Shown: positions 10,011-17,115 of the stretch, one piece after another
How the letters are laid out: the number at the start of each line of letters is the position of its first letter
How positions within the stretch are numbered: position 1 is the first letter of the stretch
Translations under genes and position numbers: made by a program
The notes under the pieces: model-generated
Databases searched by the model: none
What the model saw: the letters and a program-made list of their open reading frames with translations, nothing else
What the model was told of the DNA's origin: nothing
DNA from: Caulobacteraceae bacterium
Lineage (GTDB): Bacteria > Pseudomonadota > Alphaproteobacteria > Caulobacterales > Caulobacteraceae
Length of the DNA stretch: 64,000 nucleotides
Direction: 5' to 3'
Assembly (NCBI GenBank): GCA_947476325.1
Contig: CANJPZ010000004.1
Span: forward strand, 92,834 to 156,833

Positions 10011-10334
10011 CTACGCTTTCGAAGGAGGACAAAAAATCGCCGCCAGGGCGGACATGACCTGGAGGGCGGCAGGGTCGGCGATGCTGTAGTATATGGTCTG
10101 GGCCTCGCGGCGGGCGGCGACGACGCCTTCCTCGCGCAGCACCGCAAGGTGCTGGGACAGGGCCGATTGCGACAGGCCGACGAAGGGCTGGATGGCGCCC
10201 ACCGAGCGCTCGCCCTCGGTCAGCTGGCACAGGATCATCAACCGCCGCTCGTTGGCCAGGGCCTTGAGCAGGGCCGCGGCCTTGCCGGCGCTGGCCTGGA
10301 ACGTCGAGAGGTCAATCTGGGCGAGGTCGATCAT
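10011..10334 (-). CDS. bigR: BigR/SqrR-type persulfide-sensing ArsR repressor
   Basis: A 107-residue winged-helix ArsR protein. The recognition helix region reads VGLSQSALSQHLAVLREEG. Two cysteines, Cys36 (MILCQL) and Cys102 (IFCPP), are 66 residues apart, the same separation as the redox pair of BigR/SqrR (Cys41/107 or 42/108), which forms a tetrasulfide bridge with persulfides and releases DNA. The classic ArsR metal site (CxCxxC) is absent, which argues for sulfur rather than arsenic sensing. It heads an operon with a rhodanese and a TauE exporter and faces a persulfide dioxygenase gene. The start lies only six bases from its own -10 element. Confidence 0.85.
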   Translation of the reverse strand: MIDLAQIDLSTFQASAGKAAALLKALANERRLMILCQLTEGERSVGAIQPFVGLSQSALSQHLAVLREEGVVAARREAQTIYYSIADPAALQVMSALAAIFCPPSKA

Positions 10335-10340
10335 GACCCC

Positions 10341-10379
10341 AATATATAAGTTGAAACTAAATTAGCAAGAGCTTATGTA
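10341..10379. promoter_or_regulatory. Overlapping divergent promoters and operator of the sulfur locus
   Basis: Reverse promoter for the bigR-like gene: -35 TTGCTA (10364-10369), 17-base spacer, -10 TATATT (10341-10346). Forward promoter for the dioxygenase: -35 TTGAAA (10351-10356), 17-base spacer, -10 TATGTA (10374-10379). The palindrome AGTTGAAACT (10349-10358) sits inside both, so one bound repressor dimer could block both promoters. The region is strikingly AT-rich compared with its surroundings. The expected reverse start site (10334-10336) falls at the bigR ATG, suggesting a leaderless or nearly leaderless mRNA. Confidence 0.65.
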
Positions 10380-10405
10380 ATGGCCATCGAGCAACGAGGC
10401 GCGCC

Positions 10406-11272
10406 ATGAACCCTGACATCAAGGCCTTCTACGATCCGGCCACCCACACCATCACCTATCTGGTCAGCGATCCGGCCACCAAGCGCGCCGCGATCATCGA
10501 TCCAGTCCTGGACTATGATTCCAGTTCGGCGCGGATCACGACCCAGGGAGTCGATGACATCCTGGCCCTGGCGGCAGTCGAGGGTCTGACCATCGGCTAC
10601 GTGCTGGAAACCCACGCCCACGCCGATCACCTGACCGCCGCGCATCACATTCGCGAGGCGACCGGCGCGCATATCGTCATCGGGGCGCACATTGTCGCGG
10701 TGCAACAGATCTTTGGACCGCTATTCAATCCCGATGGCGGCGCGCCCGACGCCACAGTGTTCGACCGGCTGGTGGCGGAGGGCGATGTTCTGGCCCTGGG
10801 ACACCTCGACATGCACGTCATGCATACGCCCGGCCATACGCCCGCCTGCGTCACCTACCTGATCGGCGACGCCGCCTTCGTCGGCGACACCGTTTTCATG
10901 CCCGACTACGGAACCGCCCGCACCGACTTCCCCGGCGGCGATGCGACGAGCCTGTATCGCTCAATCCGGCGCATTCTCGATCTGCCCCCGGAAACGCGAA
11001 TCTTTACCGGCCACGATTACATGCCCGAGGGGCGGACCAGGGCCGCCTGGGAATCGACGGTGGCCGAGCAACGGGCCAAAAACATTCACGTCCACGACGG
11101 CGTCAGCGAGGCCGAGTTCGTGGCGATGCGCCGCGAGCGGGACTCAACGCTTGCCCCGCCCGTGCTGATCCTGCCCTCGTTGCAGGTCAACATCCGCGCC
11201 GGCGAACTGCCGCCCGCGTCAGCGAACGGCAAGATCTATCTGCGGCTGCCGGTGAATGTTCTCGGCGGTTAG
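10406..11272 (+). CDS. Persulfide dioxygenase-like metallo-beta-lactamase-fold protein
   Basis: A 288-residue MBL-fold hydrolase. Metal-site motifs are THAHADH (His70, His72, Asp74, His75), His144 in HTPGHT, Asp161 in GDTVF and His203 in TGHDY. The single-iron ETHE1/persulfide dioxygenase and the Blh proteins next to BigR share this plan, and the divergent bigR-rhodanese-tauE operon supports oxidation of glutathione persulfide to sulfite. Unlike compact ETHE1 enzymes (about 240-250 residues) it carries a C-terminal extension (about 215-288) ending in a PSLQVNIRAGELPP segment, as in bacterial Blh-type proteins. The ATG is preceded by GAGG. Confidence 0.85.
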   Translation: MNPDIKAFYDPATHTITYLVSDPATKRAAIIDPVLDYDSSSARITTQGVDDILALAAVEGLTIGYVLETHAHADHLTAAHHIREATGAHIVIGAHIVAVQQIFGPLFNPDGGAPDATVFDRLVAEGDVLALGHLDMHVMHTPGHTPACVTYLIGDAAFVGDTVFMPDYGTARTDFPGGDATSLYRSIRRILDLPPETRIFTGHDYMPEGRTRAAWESTVAEQRAKNIHVHDGVSEAEFVAMRRERDSTLAPPVLILPSLQVNIRAGELPPASANGKIYLRLPVNVLGG

Positions 11273-11437
11273 CCTGGGCGCAGAGCGAGGCTGCTGGCTG
11301 CGCGGATTGCCCTGTTCCCGGGCACAATCGCGGCTGAACAGCGCGGGCGCCGTTTTGCTCATGCGTGGTTAACAAACGCGGGCGCAGCCTCACGTTCAGC
11401 TGGAAACGGCTGAGTCGCGCTGAGAAGGAGGCATCTG

Positions 11438-11769
11438 ATGTCTATTCGCGACGTTGACGTTGTCGACTACGCCTACCTCGAAGACGACACCGGCATGCCG
11501 GTGCTGGTGGTGTCTGATCCGCTCACCTGGAAACCGCCCGAGGACGAGGATCACCTCGAACTGCTGCGGGAAAAGCTCAACAGCCAGATCGCCTTCGTAG
11601 AAACCGGCCAGCTGGGCGCGCTTTATCCGCCCTACCGCGGTGGCCTCGTCAGGGTCGAGGTGGTCGCTCGCCACGCCCTGAACCTGGATGCGCGGGAGTT
11701 TACGGCATCGCCGGCAAGATCATGCGCAAATCGAACCTGGATCTGCAGTTCAGGCTTTGTGACGCCTGA
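11438..11769 (+). pseudogene. DUF6572 family gene with one-base frameshift
   Basis: An ATG with a strong AGGAGG-type site starts a protein (MSIRDVDVVDYAYLEDDTGM) typical of DUF6572, small proteins of about 110 residues with a VSDPLTW core. The frame is good to ...HALNLDAREF at about 11702. After that the expected C-terminus, YGIAGKIMRKSNLDLQFRLC, continues in the next frame to a TGA at 11767-11769. Adding one T to the TTT run near 11700-11702 restores a 110-residue protein. As written, the frame instead reads on to 11941 through unrelated sequence that overlaps the hydrolase on the other strand. It is either a recent frameshift or a base lost in sequencing. The function of the family is unknown. 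Confidence 0.75.
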
Positions 11770-11825
11770 AAACGCCGGGCTGACAGCCCCGGCCTGGCGG
11801 CCGGAGCTGTCGAGGTTGAGGCGGC

Positions 11826-12830
11826 CTATTTTTCGCTGGCGGCGGTTACCGGCCGGGCGGTCAGCCAGCCATGGATGGCGGTATTGGCCAAGGGACCGGC
11901 TTCCTGTTCGATCCAGTGACCGACGCCGGGCAGCCACATGACCGTGGTGTCTTTTTCGCTGCGAAGATAGCTGTTGTTGTGGCCTGCCGGCAGCAAGGCG
12001 CTGTCATTGACGCCGCTGAGAATCAGCACCGGCACCTTCAACTTGGGGACTTCAGCGATGGGCGTTCCCGGAGCCGCAAGCGGCGGATAGTTGGCGCGGT
12101 AATAGTTCATCATGCCGGCGAAGCTGGACCGCTTGAACGCCTCGACATACTTGGGCTTGGCCTCCGGATCGCGAACCCAGCCGGCCAGGCTCTCGGCGGT
12201 GAGTGTGGCTTCGGAGTTCGGCTCCTGGAAGCGCCGGGCGTAGGCGCTGTTGCGCTGCTGAGCGGGGTCATCACGCAGGGCGATCTGCATATTGGTCGGG
12301 TGCGGCACAGACAGGATCACCAGACGGTCGACCATATCGCCCTTGGTGAGCGCAAAGTTCCAGGCGATCGAGGCTCCCCAGTCATGGCCGACCACGGTGG
12401 CCTTCTTGCGCCCCTCGGCGGCGATGACGGCGGCGACGTCAGCGGCCAGATGAACCTGGGAGTAGTTTTCGACACCGACCGGCTTGTCCGACAGGTTGTA
12501 GCCGCGGGTGTCCATGGCCACGACACGGTAGTCAGGGGCCAGCTCGGCCATCAGATTGCGCCAAGTGTACCAGTAGTCCGGATAGCCGTGGATCAGGACG
12601 ACCAGCGGCTTTGAAGCCACTCCCGCCGAGACATAGTGGATCTTGACCCCGTCATTGGTGGCGTAGTGGTCCTGGAAGGCGGGCAGGGGACGGGTCGCCG
12701 GCAGAGGCGCAGCGGTCTTGGGCGCGGCGGCCGGCGCCGCGGCCGGGATCTGGGCGACAGCGGCGACGGTCGCCATGGCGGCCAGGGAGGCGGCCCAGAG
12801 GCCGATCGTCAGTTTGCGGGTAGGGGTCAT
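11826..12830 (-). CDS. Exported epoxide-hydrolase-like alpha/beta hydrolase
   Basis: A 334-residue protein: signal peptide to about residue 26, an Ala/Pro linker to about 48, then an alpha/beta-hydrolase domain. Catalytic features fit epoxide hydrolases or haloalkane dehalogenases: HGYP oxyanion motif (81-84), nucleophile Asp150 in GHDWGAS, a likely acidic member in SGVNDSALLP and base His305 in GVGHWIE. An Asp nucleophile with HGYP favours epoxide hydrolysis over esterase activity. The ATG at 12830 has AGGAG upstream. The substrate is unknown. It points away from the DUF2306 gene region, with the same orientation. Confidence 0.82.
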   Translation of the reverse strand: MTPTRKLTIGLWAASLAAMATVAAVAQIPAAAPAAAPKTAAPLPATRPLPAFQDHYATNDGVKIHYVSAGVASKPLVVLIHGYPDYWYTWRNLMAELAPDYRVVAMDTRGYNLSDKPVGVENYSQVHLAADVAAVIAAEGRKKATVVGHDWGASIAWNFALTKGDMVDRLVILSVPHPTNMQIALRDDPAQQRNSAYARRFQEPNSEATLTAESLAGWVRDPEAKPKYVEAFKRSSFAGMMNYYRANYPPLAAPGTPIAEVPKLKVPVLILSGVNDSALLPAGHNNSYLRSEKDTTVMWLPGVGHWIEQEAGPLANTAIHGWLTARPVTAASEK

Positions 12831-12900
12831 CTCAGGGTCTCCTAAGGGTGTTTGGCAATACTATCCGGCAGGTGGCCCAGATTGACCACCACCTAATAGG

Positions 12901-13404
12901 CTAGTGACCGAAGAAGACCTGATACATGATCCGGCCGGGCAGGAAGGTGAAGGCGCCGGCGACCACGACAGCGCCGTAAAACAGGCTGGTCATCCGCTGC
13001 CGGTGGGCCTTCACATTGTGCTTGCGCGCGGCCAGGACGCCAAGCGGCGCCATCACCAGAGTCATTCCGCTGAAGATGTGAATGAAGGACCAGTAGTTGC
13101 CGTTGAGACCGACGATGAACAGCGACGAGAGGGCGACGGTCATCATGAAAACGACCCAGACCCAGCCGGCGATGCGGTGGAAGGTGCGGCCCTTCCGACT
13201 GTTGAGCAGGACAACGCCCAGGCCGAAGCCGGCGACTGCGGCAAGCAGATGGATCTGAATGACTAAGGGTTGCTTGAGAATCAGGCTGAAGTCTGGACGC
13301 AGCAGGATGATCGCGACGGCGACGGCAAGGCCGACGACGACAGGGATTGTCCAGCGGCCAACGGAAGGGGGCAAGGCGGTCAGTTTGAAAGATTGGTCAG
13401 TCAT
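12901..13404 (-). CDS. DUF2306-like membrane protein
   Basis: A 167-residue protein with four predicted membrane helices (about 18-37, 45-65, 82-100, 110-125) plus a hydrophobic C-terminal segment. His residues flank the helices, as in QIHLLAAVAGF, FHRIAGWVWV, SFIHIFSG and KAHRQRM, the pattern of DUF2306 proteins, which resemble heme-binding membrane proteins. It is divergent from a TetR gene with an inverted repeat between, so it is the likely target of that regulator. Its physiological role is unknown. Confidence 0.75.
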   Translation of the reverse strand: MTDQSFKLTALPPSVGRWTIPVVVGLAVAVAIILLRPDFSLILKQPLVIQIHLLAAVAGFGLGVVLLNSRKGRTFHRIAGWVWVVFMMTVALSSLFIVGLNGNYWSFIHIFSGMTLVMAPLGVLAARKHNVKAHRQRMTSLFYGAVVVAGAFTFLPGRIMYQVFFGH

Positions 13405-13429
13405 GGTTGCCTCAATGCGAGAAAGGAAG

Positions 13430-13459
13430 CATACTGTAAAGTACGTACCCGCTAGTATG
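13430..13459. promoter_or_regulatory. Inverted repeat, likely TetR operator
   Basis: CATACT (13430-13435) and AGTATG (13454-13459) are exact reverse complements with an 18-base interval. The interval includes a second palindrome, GTACGTAC (13441-13448). The element fills the gap between the divergent DUF2306 gene and the TetR gene, ending 11 bases before the TetR ATG. TetR dimers usually bind such palindromes next to their own gene. Confidence 0.55.
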
Positions 13460-13470
13460 TAAAATTGAAG

Positions 13471-14058
13471 ATGTCGAGACCCAAATCAAAACCTGTCAGC
13501 CCCCGACGCGCGAAAACCCGTGAACGGCTGATCGAGGCCGCCGCCGCCGCCGTCATGGACAAGGGGTTCCGAGACACCACTTTGGATGCAATCGCCGCCC
13601 GGGCGGGGATGACCAAGGGGGCGATCTATGACAACTTCGACAGCAAGGAGGCCTTGTTCGTCGCCGTCATGACGTCAAGGCCGGGTCATCTTCCCGTCCC
13701 GGCGTCGGCTGACGGAACGCCGGCCGAGCGGTTGGCGGCCATGGCTGCACAGGTCACCTCAGATTCCGAGGAGAGCCGCCTGCAAATTCCGCTGCGGGCC
13801 GAGTTCCTGCTCTATTCGCTCACCCACCCCGAACTGCGCGAGGCTATGGACGGCTGGTTGAAGGAGGGATTTGCCGCCGAGGAGCGTGCGGTGGCGCGGG
13901 CGTTTTCGGAAAGGGATCTGCCCATGTCGCGTGAGGCCTTCGTGGTCATGCTGGAGGCGATGATCCCCGGGCTCATGTACCTGCGCAGCCAGTCCCCCGA
14001 CCTGGTCAGCGAGGCGATTGTGGCGGAGATCTTCGCGGCCCTTGCCCCGAATCGATGA
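13471..14058 (+). CDS. TetR family transcriptional regulator
   Basis: A 195-residue protein. The N-terminal TetR helix-turn-helix is clear: RERLIEAAAAAVMDKGFRDT, then IAARAGMTKGAIYDNFDSKEALF, with the KGAIYxxFxSK recognition-helix signature at about 50-62. The C-terminal ligand domain (about 75-195) is not diagnostic. ATG 13471 is chosen; an in-frame TTG two codons earlier is possible. It is divergent from the DUF2306 membrane gene and separated from it by an inverted repeat, so local autoregulation and control of that gene are expected. The ligand is unknown. Confidence 0.88.
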   Translation: MSRPKSKPVSPRRAKTRERLIEAAAAAVMDKGFRDTTLDAIAARAGMTKGAIYDNFDSKEALFVAVMTSRPGHLPVPASADGTPAERLAAMAAQVTSDSEESRLQIPLRAEFLLYSLTHPELREAMDGWLKEGFAAEERAVARAFSERDLPMSREAFVVMLEAMIPGLMYLRSQSPDLVSEAIVAEIFAALAPNR

Positions 14059-14169
14059 ATTCTTGGACCTGATTCGCCCTCAAAACAGGCGCTCAGCGAC
14101 CTTCAGGCCTGATCATGAAATTTATCCACAAGAATTATGTCATAAAAATCAACGAGCTGACACGATTTA

Positions 14170-14184
14170 TGCTGCATTGCAGCA
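14170..14184. promoter_or_regulatory. Short perfect palindrome in an AT-rich leader
   Basis: TGCTGC-ATT-GCAGCA lies in a locally AT-rich stretch (about 14110-14225) upstream of the cell wall hydrolase. It could be an operator or the stem of a small hairpin. No protein-binding family is suggested by the sequence alone. The rest of the 14059-14251 gap shows nothing else. Confidence 0.3.
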
Positions 14185-14251
14185 AAGACTTGAACTAAAG
14201 CCCCATTTGGGCCATAATAAGCCTTAGAAGAACTCTGTCTCTGGCCACATC

Positions 14252-15376
14252 GTGAACCGGCCGGGCCACGTTTTCGGAACTGCGCAATGCTTCCGGAGAC
14301 GTTCCAAACGGGGGGCCTTTGCCCTCGCCGAACAGGACACGAATGCATTGACTGTTAGACCAAAAGCCCGCGCACGGCTTCGCGCGTTGTTGGCCGCTAC
14401 CCCTCTGGGCGCCAGCGCCGGCGCGATTCTCGGCCTCGCCCTTGGCGGCGCCTTCCTTGCGGGCGGCATGGCCAAGGACGCCGTAATCCATTCGCGCGTC
14501 ACCAAAATTGCAGCAACGCTCGACCAAGGCCTGAGTGATCGCTCGCTCGAGGCCATGATTCAAAACGACCCAAGCGCCCTTTCGGTTGCCTTGCGTTATG
14601 ATCGTCTCTATCCGGCGCCGGAAAGTGGTATGGCCCATCAGGAGGCCGCACTGGCCGCGAGCCTGGAGGCCCGCGCCCAGTCCCGAATGCTGCATCAGGC
14701 GAGCGCTCCGATGAGCCGCCCGGTGGCCGCCAGGCCCTGGACCGCCAGTCCGCTGGATCAGGCGCGTCAGCTCGATTGCCTGGCCGAGGCCGTCTATTAC
14801 GAAGCCCGCGGCGAGACGCCGGCCGGACAGGCCGCTGTGGCGCAGGTCGTGCTCAATCGCGTGCGCCACCCGGCATTCCCGAAATCCATCTGCGCCGTGG
14901 TCTATCAGGGTGCGGAATCGCACCACTGCCAGTTCAGCTTCGCCTGCAACGGCGCCGCCCGCGCGAATCGCGAGCCGGGCGCCTGGATCCGCGCCCGCCG
15001 CGTGGCCGAGCGTTCGCTTGGCGGCTATGTTATGGTTGACGTCGGCAACGCGACCCACTTCCATCTGCTCAGCATCCGCACCGCCTGGAAGAACATGTCG
15101 CTGGTCTCACAAATCGGTTCGCACATGTTCTACAAGTTCGGCGGCCGCAATGGCGCACCCGATGCCTTTACCGCAGAGCCTCAGGCAGAACCTGCGCCTT
15201 ATCTGGTACTGGCCAGCAGCGCTTCTGAACCGGCCGCTGTTGAGCCGCAGACCGTCGCGCCTGCCACACCGGCCAAGACAGGGACCAGCGCAAGACCGTC
15301 AAGCGCAGCGCCGCAAAACGGCGCCAGCGCGCCGGCTGCTACTACGCCGCCTGTGACAGGCGCGCCGAACGTCTGA
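14252..15376 (+). CDS. SleB/CwlJ-type cell wall hydrolase, membrane-anchored
   Basis: Up to 374 residues from GTG 14252. A single hydrophobic segment (about 50-72, GASAGAILGLALGGAFLAGG) is followed by a linker and the Hydrolase_2 domain (about 170-290). That domain begins CLAEAVYYEARGE with the catalytic Glu, then VAQVVLNRVRHPAFP and CQFSFACNG. It should cleave peptidoglycan glycan strands in the periplasm. A Pro/Ala/Thr-rich tail follows. The start is uncertain: TTG 14348 would remove an Arg-rich N-terminus. A paralogue lies at 23385-24761. The 3' end overlaps the GlxA gene on the other strand by 35 bases. Confidence 0.85.
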   Translation: MNRPGHVFGTAQCFRRRSKRGAFALAEQDTNALTVRPKARARLRALLAATPLGASAGAILGLALGGAFLAGGMAKDAVIHSRVTKIAATLDQGLSDRSLEAMIQNDPSALSVALRYDRLYPAPESGMAHQEAALAASLEARAQSRMLHQASAPMSRPVAARPWTASPLDQARQLDCLAEAVYYEARGETPAGQAAVAQVVLNRVRHPAFPKSICAVVYQGAESHHCQFSFACNGAARANREPGAWIRARRVAERSLGGYVMVDVGNATHFHLLSIRTAWKNMSLVSQIGSHMFYKFGGRNGAPDAFTAEPQAEPAPYLVLASSASEPAAVEPQTVAPATPAKTGTSARPSSAAPQNGASAPAATTPPVTGAPNV

Positions 15377-16298
15377 TCGCCTGGGGCGGCTGGGCGAAAG
15401 CCCGCAGGAACGCCCGGCGCATGCGCTCCGGGTCCTGGAATCCCGTGGTCATCGCGATCTGGTCGAGCGGTTCCGAAGTCGACTCTATCCGCCCGCGTGC
15501 GACCTCTAGGCGTAATTGCTCGATCGCCTTGGCCGGGGTAACGCCGGTTTCGGCGCGGAAGGCCCTGGCGAAGTTGCGGGCGCTCATGGCCGCCTGTTCG
15601 GCCAGACGCTCCACGCCCAAAGGCTCGCCCAGATGGGCCCGCGCCCAGTCCAGCAGACCGGCGAACCTGCCGTTCGGCCGTTCGATATCCAGCAAGGCCG
15701 AGAACTGCGACTGACCACCGGGCCGGCGATGATAGACCACCAGCATCTGGGCCGTGCGCCGCGCGACCTCTTCGCCCAGATCCTCGGCGATCAGGGCCAG
15801 GGCCAGATCGATACCAGCGGTGATGCCCGCCGAAGTCCAGTAAGGGCCATCGCGGACATAGATGCGGTCGGGCTCCAGGATCACCCTGGGGAATTCGCTC
15901 TGGAACCGCCGCGTCCGCCGCCAGTGAGTTGTGGCCCGCCGTCCGTCCAGGAGACCCGCCGCCGCCAGAAGGACCGCTCCTGAACACACGCTGCACACCC
16001 TGCGCGCGCTGAGCGCAGCCGCCTTCACGAAGGCAAGGGTCCCGGCGCTGGCGCATTCCGCATCGACACCCGAACCTCCGGATATGATCAGGGTGTCGAT
16101 CGGCCCGGCGTGCGCGAATGACTCCGCCGGCAGGGCAATGCCCGATGACGAACGGATCATGCTGGCTTCCCGAGCAATGATTTTGAGCTGGTAGGGGGTG
16201 GGCGAGACGCCGCGCATCGGCATTTCGAACGCCCCGACGGGCCCGGCTACGTCAAGCAGCTGGAACTCCGAGAAGATCAGAAGGGCAATGGTCTTCAT
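15342..16298 (-). CDS. GlxA-type AraC regulator with DJ-1/PfpI domain
   Basis: A 318-residue regulator. Residues 1 to about 170 form a DJ-1/PfpI domain with the nucleophile-elbow Cys105 in RRVCSVCSGAVLL. Residues about 215-310 form an AraC/XylS double helix-turn-helix (LAEQAAMSARNFARAFRAET, then IAMTTGFQDPERMRRAFLRAF). GlxA-like proteins use the DJ-1 part as a ligand or regulatory domain. It is divergent from a stand-alone DJ-1 family gene with only 79 bases between starts, which suggests control of that gene by a regulator carrying a related domain. The inducer is unknown. Confidence 0.88.
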   Translation of the reverse strand: MKTIALLIFSEFQLLDVAGPVGAFEMPMRGVSPTPYQLKIIAREASMIRSSSGIALPAESFAHAGPIDTLIISGGSGVDAECASAGTLAFVKAAALSARRVCSVCSGAVLLAAAGLLDGRRATTHWRRTRRFQSEFPRVILEPDRIYVRDGPYWTSAGITAGIDLALALIAEDLGEEVARRTAQMLVVYHRRPGGQSQFSALLDIERPNGRFAGLLDWARAHLGEPLGVERLAEQAAMSARNFARAFRAETGVTPAKAIEQLRLEVARGRIESTSEPLDQIAMTTGFQDPERMRRAFLRAFAQPPQAIRRSARLSQAA

Positions 16299-16377
16299 GG
16301 CGTAAAACGAGGTAAATATGTCATTTCAGCCAAACGCTATATCGACGACAAGATCACGTCAATTCGGAGAGCCTGCC

Positions 16378-17079
16378 ATGACCGACCAGCCGTTTCACAT
16401 CGTCTTCGCCATCTATCCGGGGATGACACACCTGGATTTCACTGGCCCTCACCAGTTCCTCAGCCGTACGCCCAATTCGATTGTGACGGTCGCCAGTCCC
16501 GCCGGCGGCGACGTCGCGGCCGACGGCCTGACGTTCGCCGGCACGACCCGTCTGGCCGATGTCGAGCGGTGCGATCTGATCTGCGTGCCGGGTGGCGTGG
16601 TGGCGACCAAGGTCGCCCAGGACCCGGCCTTTATCGAACCGCTGCGCCGGCTGGCGGGCGGCGCGCGCTATGTCACGTCGGTGTGCACCGGCTCGCTGAT
16701 CCTGGGCGCGGCGGGTCTGTTGCAGGGCAAGCGGGCCGCTTGCCACTGGGCCTGGCGCGAATTGCTGCCGCTGTTCGGGGCCATTCCGGACGAAGGCCGT
16801 GTGGTGCGCGACGGCAACCTGATCACCGGCGGCGGCGTCACCGCCGGCATCGATTTTGCCCTGGTCGTGCTGGAAGAGATCGCCGGACGCGAAGTCGCCC
16901 AGACCATTCAGTTGGGTCTGGAGTACGCACCCGCGCCGCCGTTCGAGGCGGGACGCCCGGAACTGGCGCCGACGGCGGTGCTGGAACGCTACAACGCAAT
17001 CTTCAGCAAGATGATGCCGGGCAGGCTGGCTGAGGCGAAAGCCGCCGCCCTTGGACTGGCCGCGTTCGCCCAGGCGTGA
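16378..17079 (+). CDS. DJ-1/PfpI family protein, isonitrile hydratase-like
   Basis: A 233-residue single-domain DJ-1 protein. It has the two features known from isonitrile hydratase (InhA): an acidic residue early (Asp20 in THLDFTGP) and a reactive Cys103 in TSVCTGSLILGAAG, followed by CHWAWRE and a GGGVTAGID motif. Hydration of isonitriles to N-formamides is a reasonable reading, but DJ-1 paralogues vary widely in chemistry. ATG 16378 has GGAGAG upstream; an in-frame ATG at 16318 lies in the divergent promoter region and was rejected. It is divergent from the GlxA-type regulator. Confidence 0.78.
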   Translation: MTDQPFHIVFAIYPGMTHLDFTGPHQFLSRTPNSIVTVASPAGGDVAADGLTFAGTTRLADVERCDLICVPGGVVATKVAQDPAFIEPLRRLAGGARYVTSVCTGSLILGAAGLLQGKRAACHWAWRELLPLFGAIPDEGRVVRDGNLITGGGVTAGIDFALVVLEEIAGREVAQTIQLGLEYAPAPPFEAGRPELAPTAVLERYNAIFSKMMPGRLAEAKAAALGLAAFAQA

Positions 17080-17115
17080 CAAGCTCGCCCGGACAAACAG
17101 GGGCGGGAATCAGAC

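Noticed and set aside
7917..10349. An 810-residue forward open frame across several reverse-strand genes
   Set aside because: It spans an exported protein, a repeat, TauE, rhodanese and bigR genes; composition is low-complexity Gly/Arg/Gln/Ala and no domain is present.
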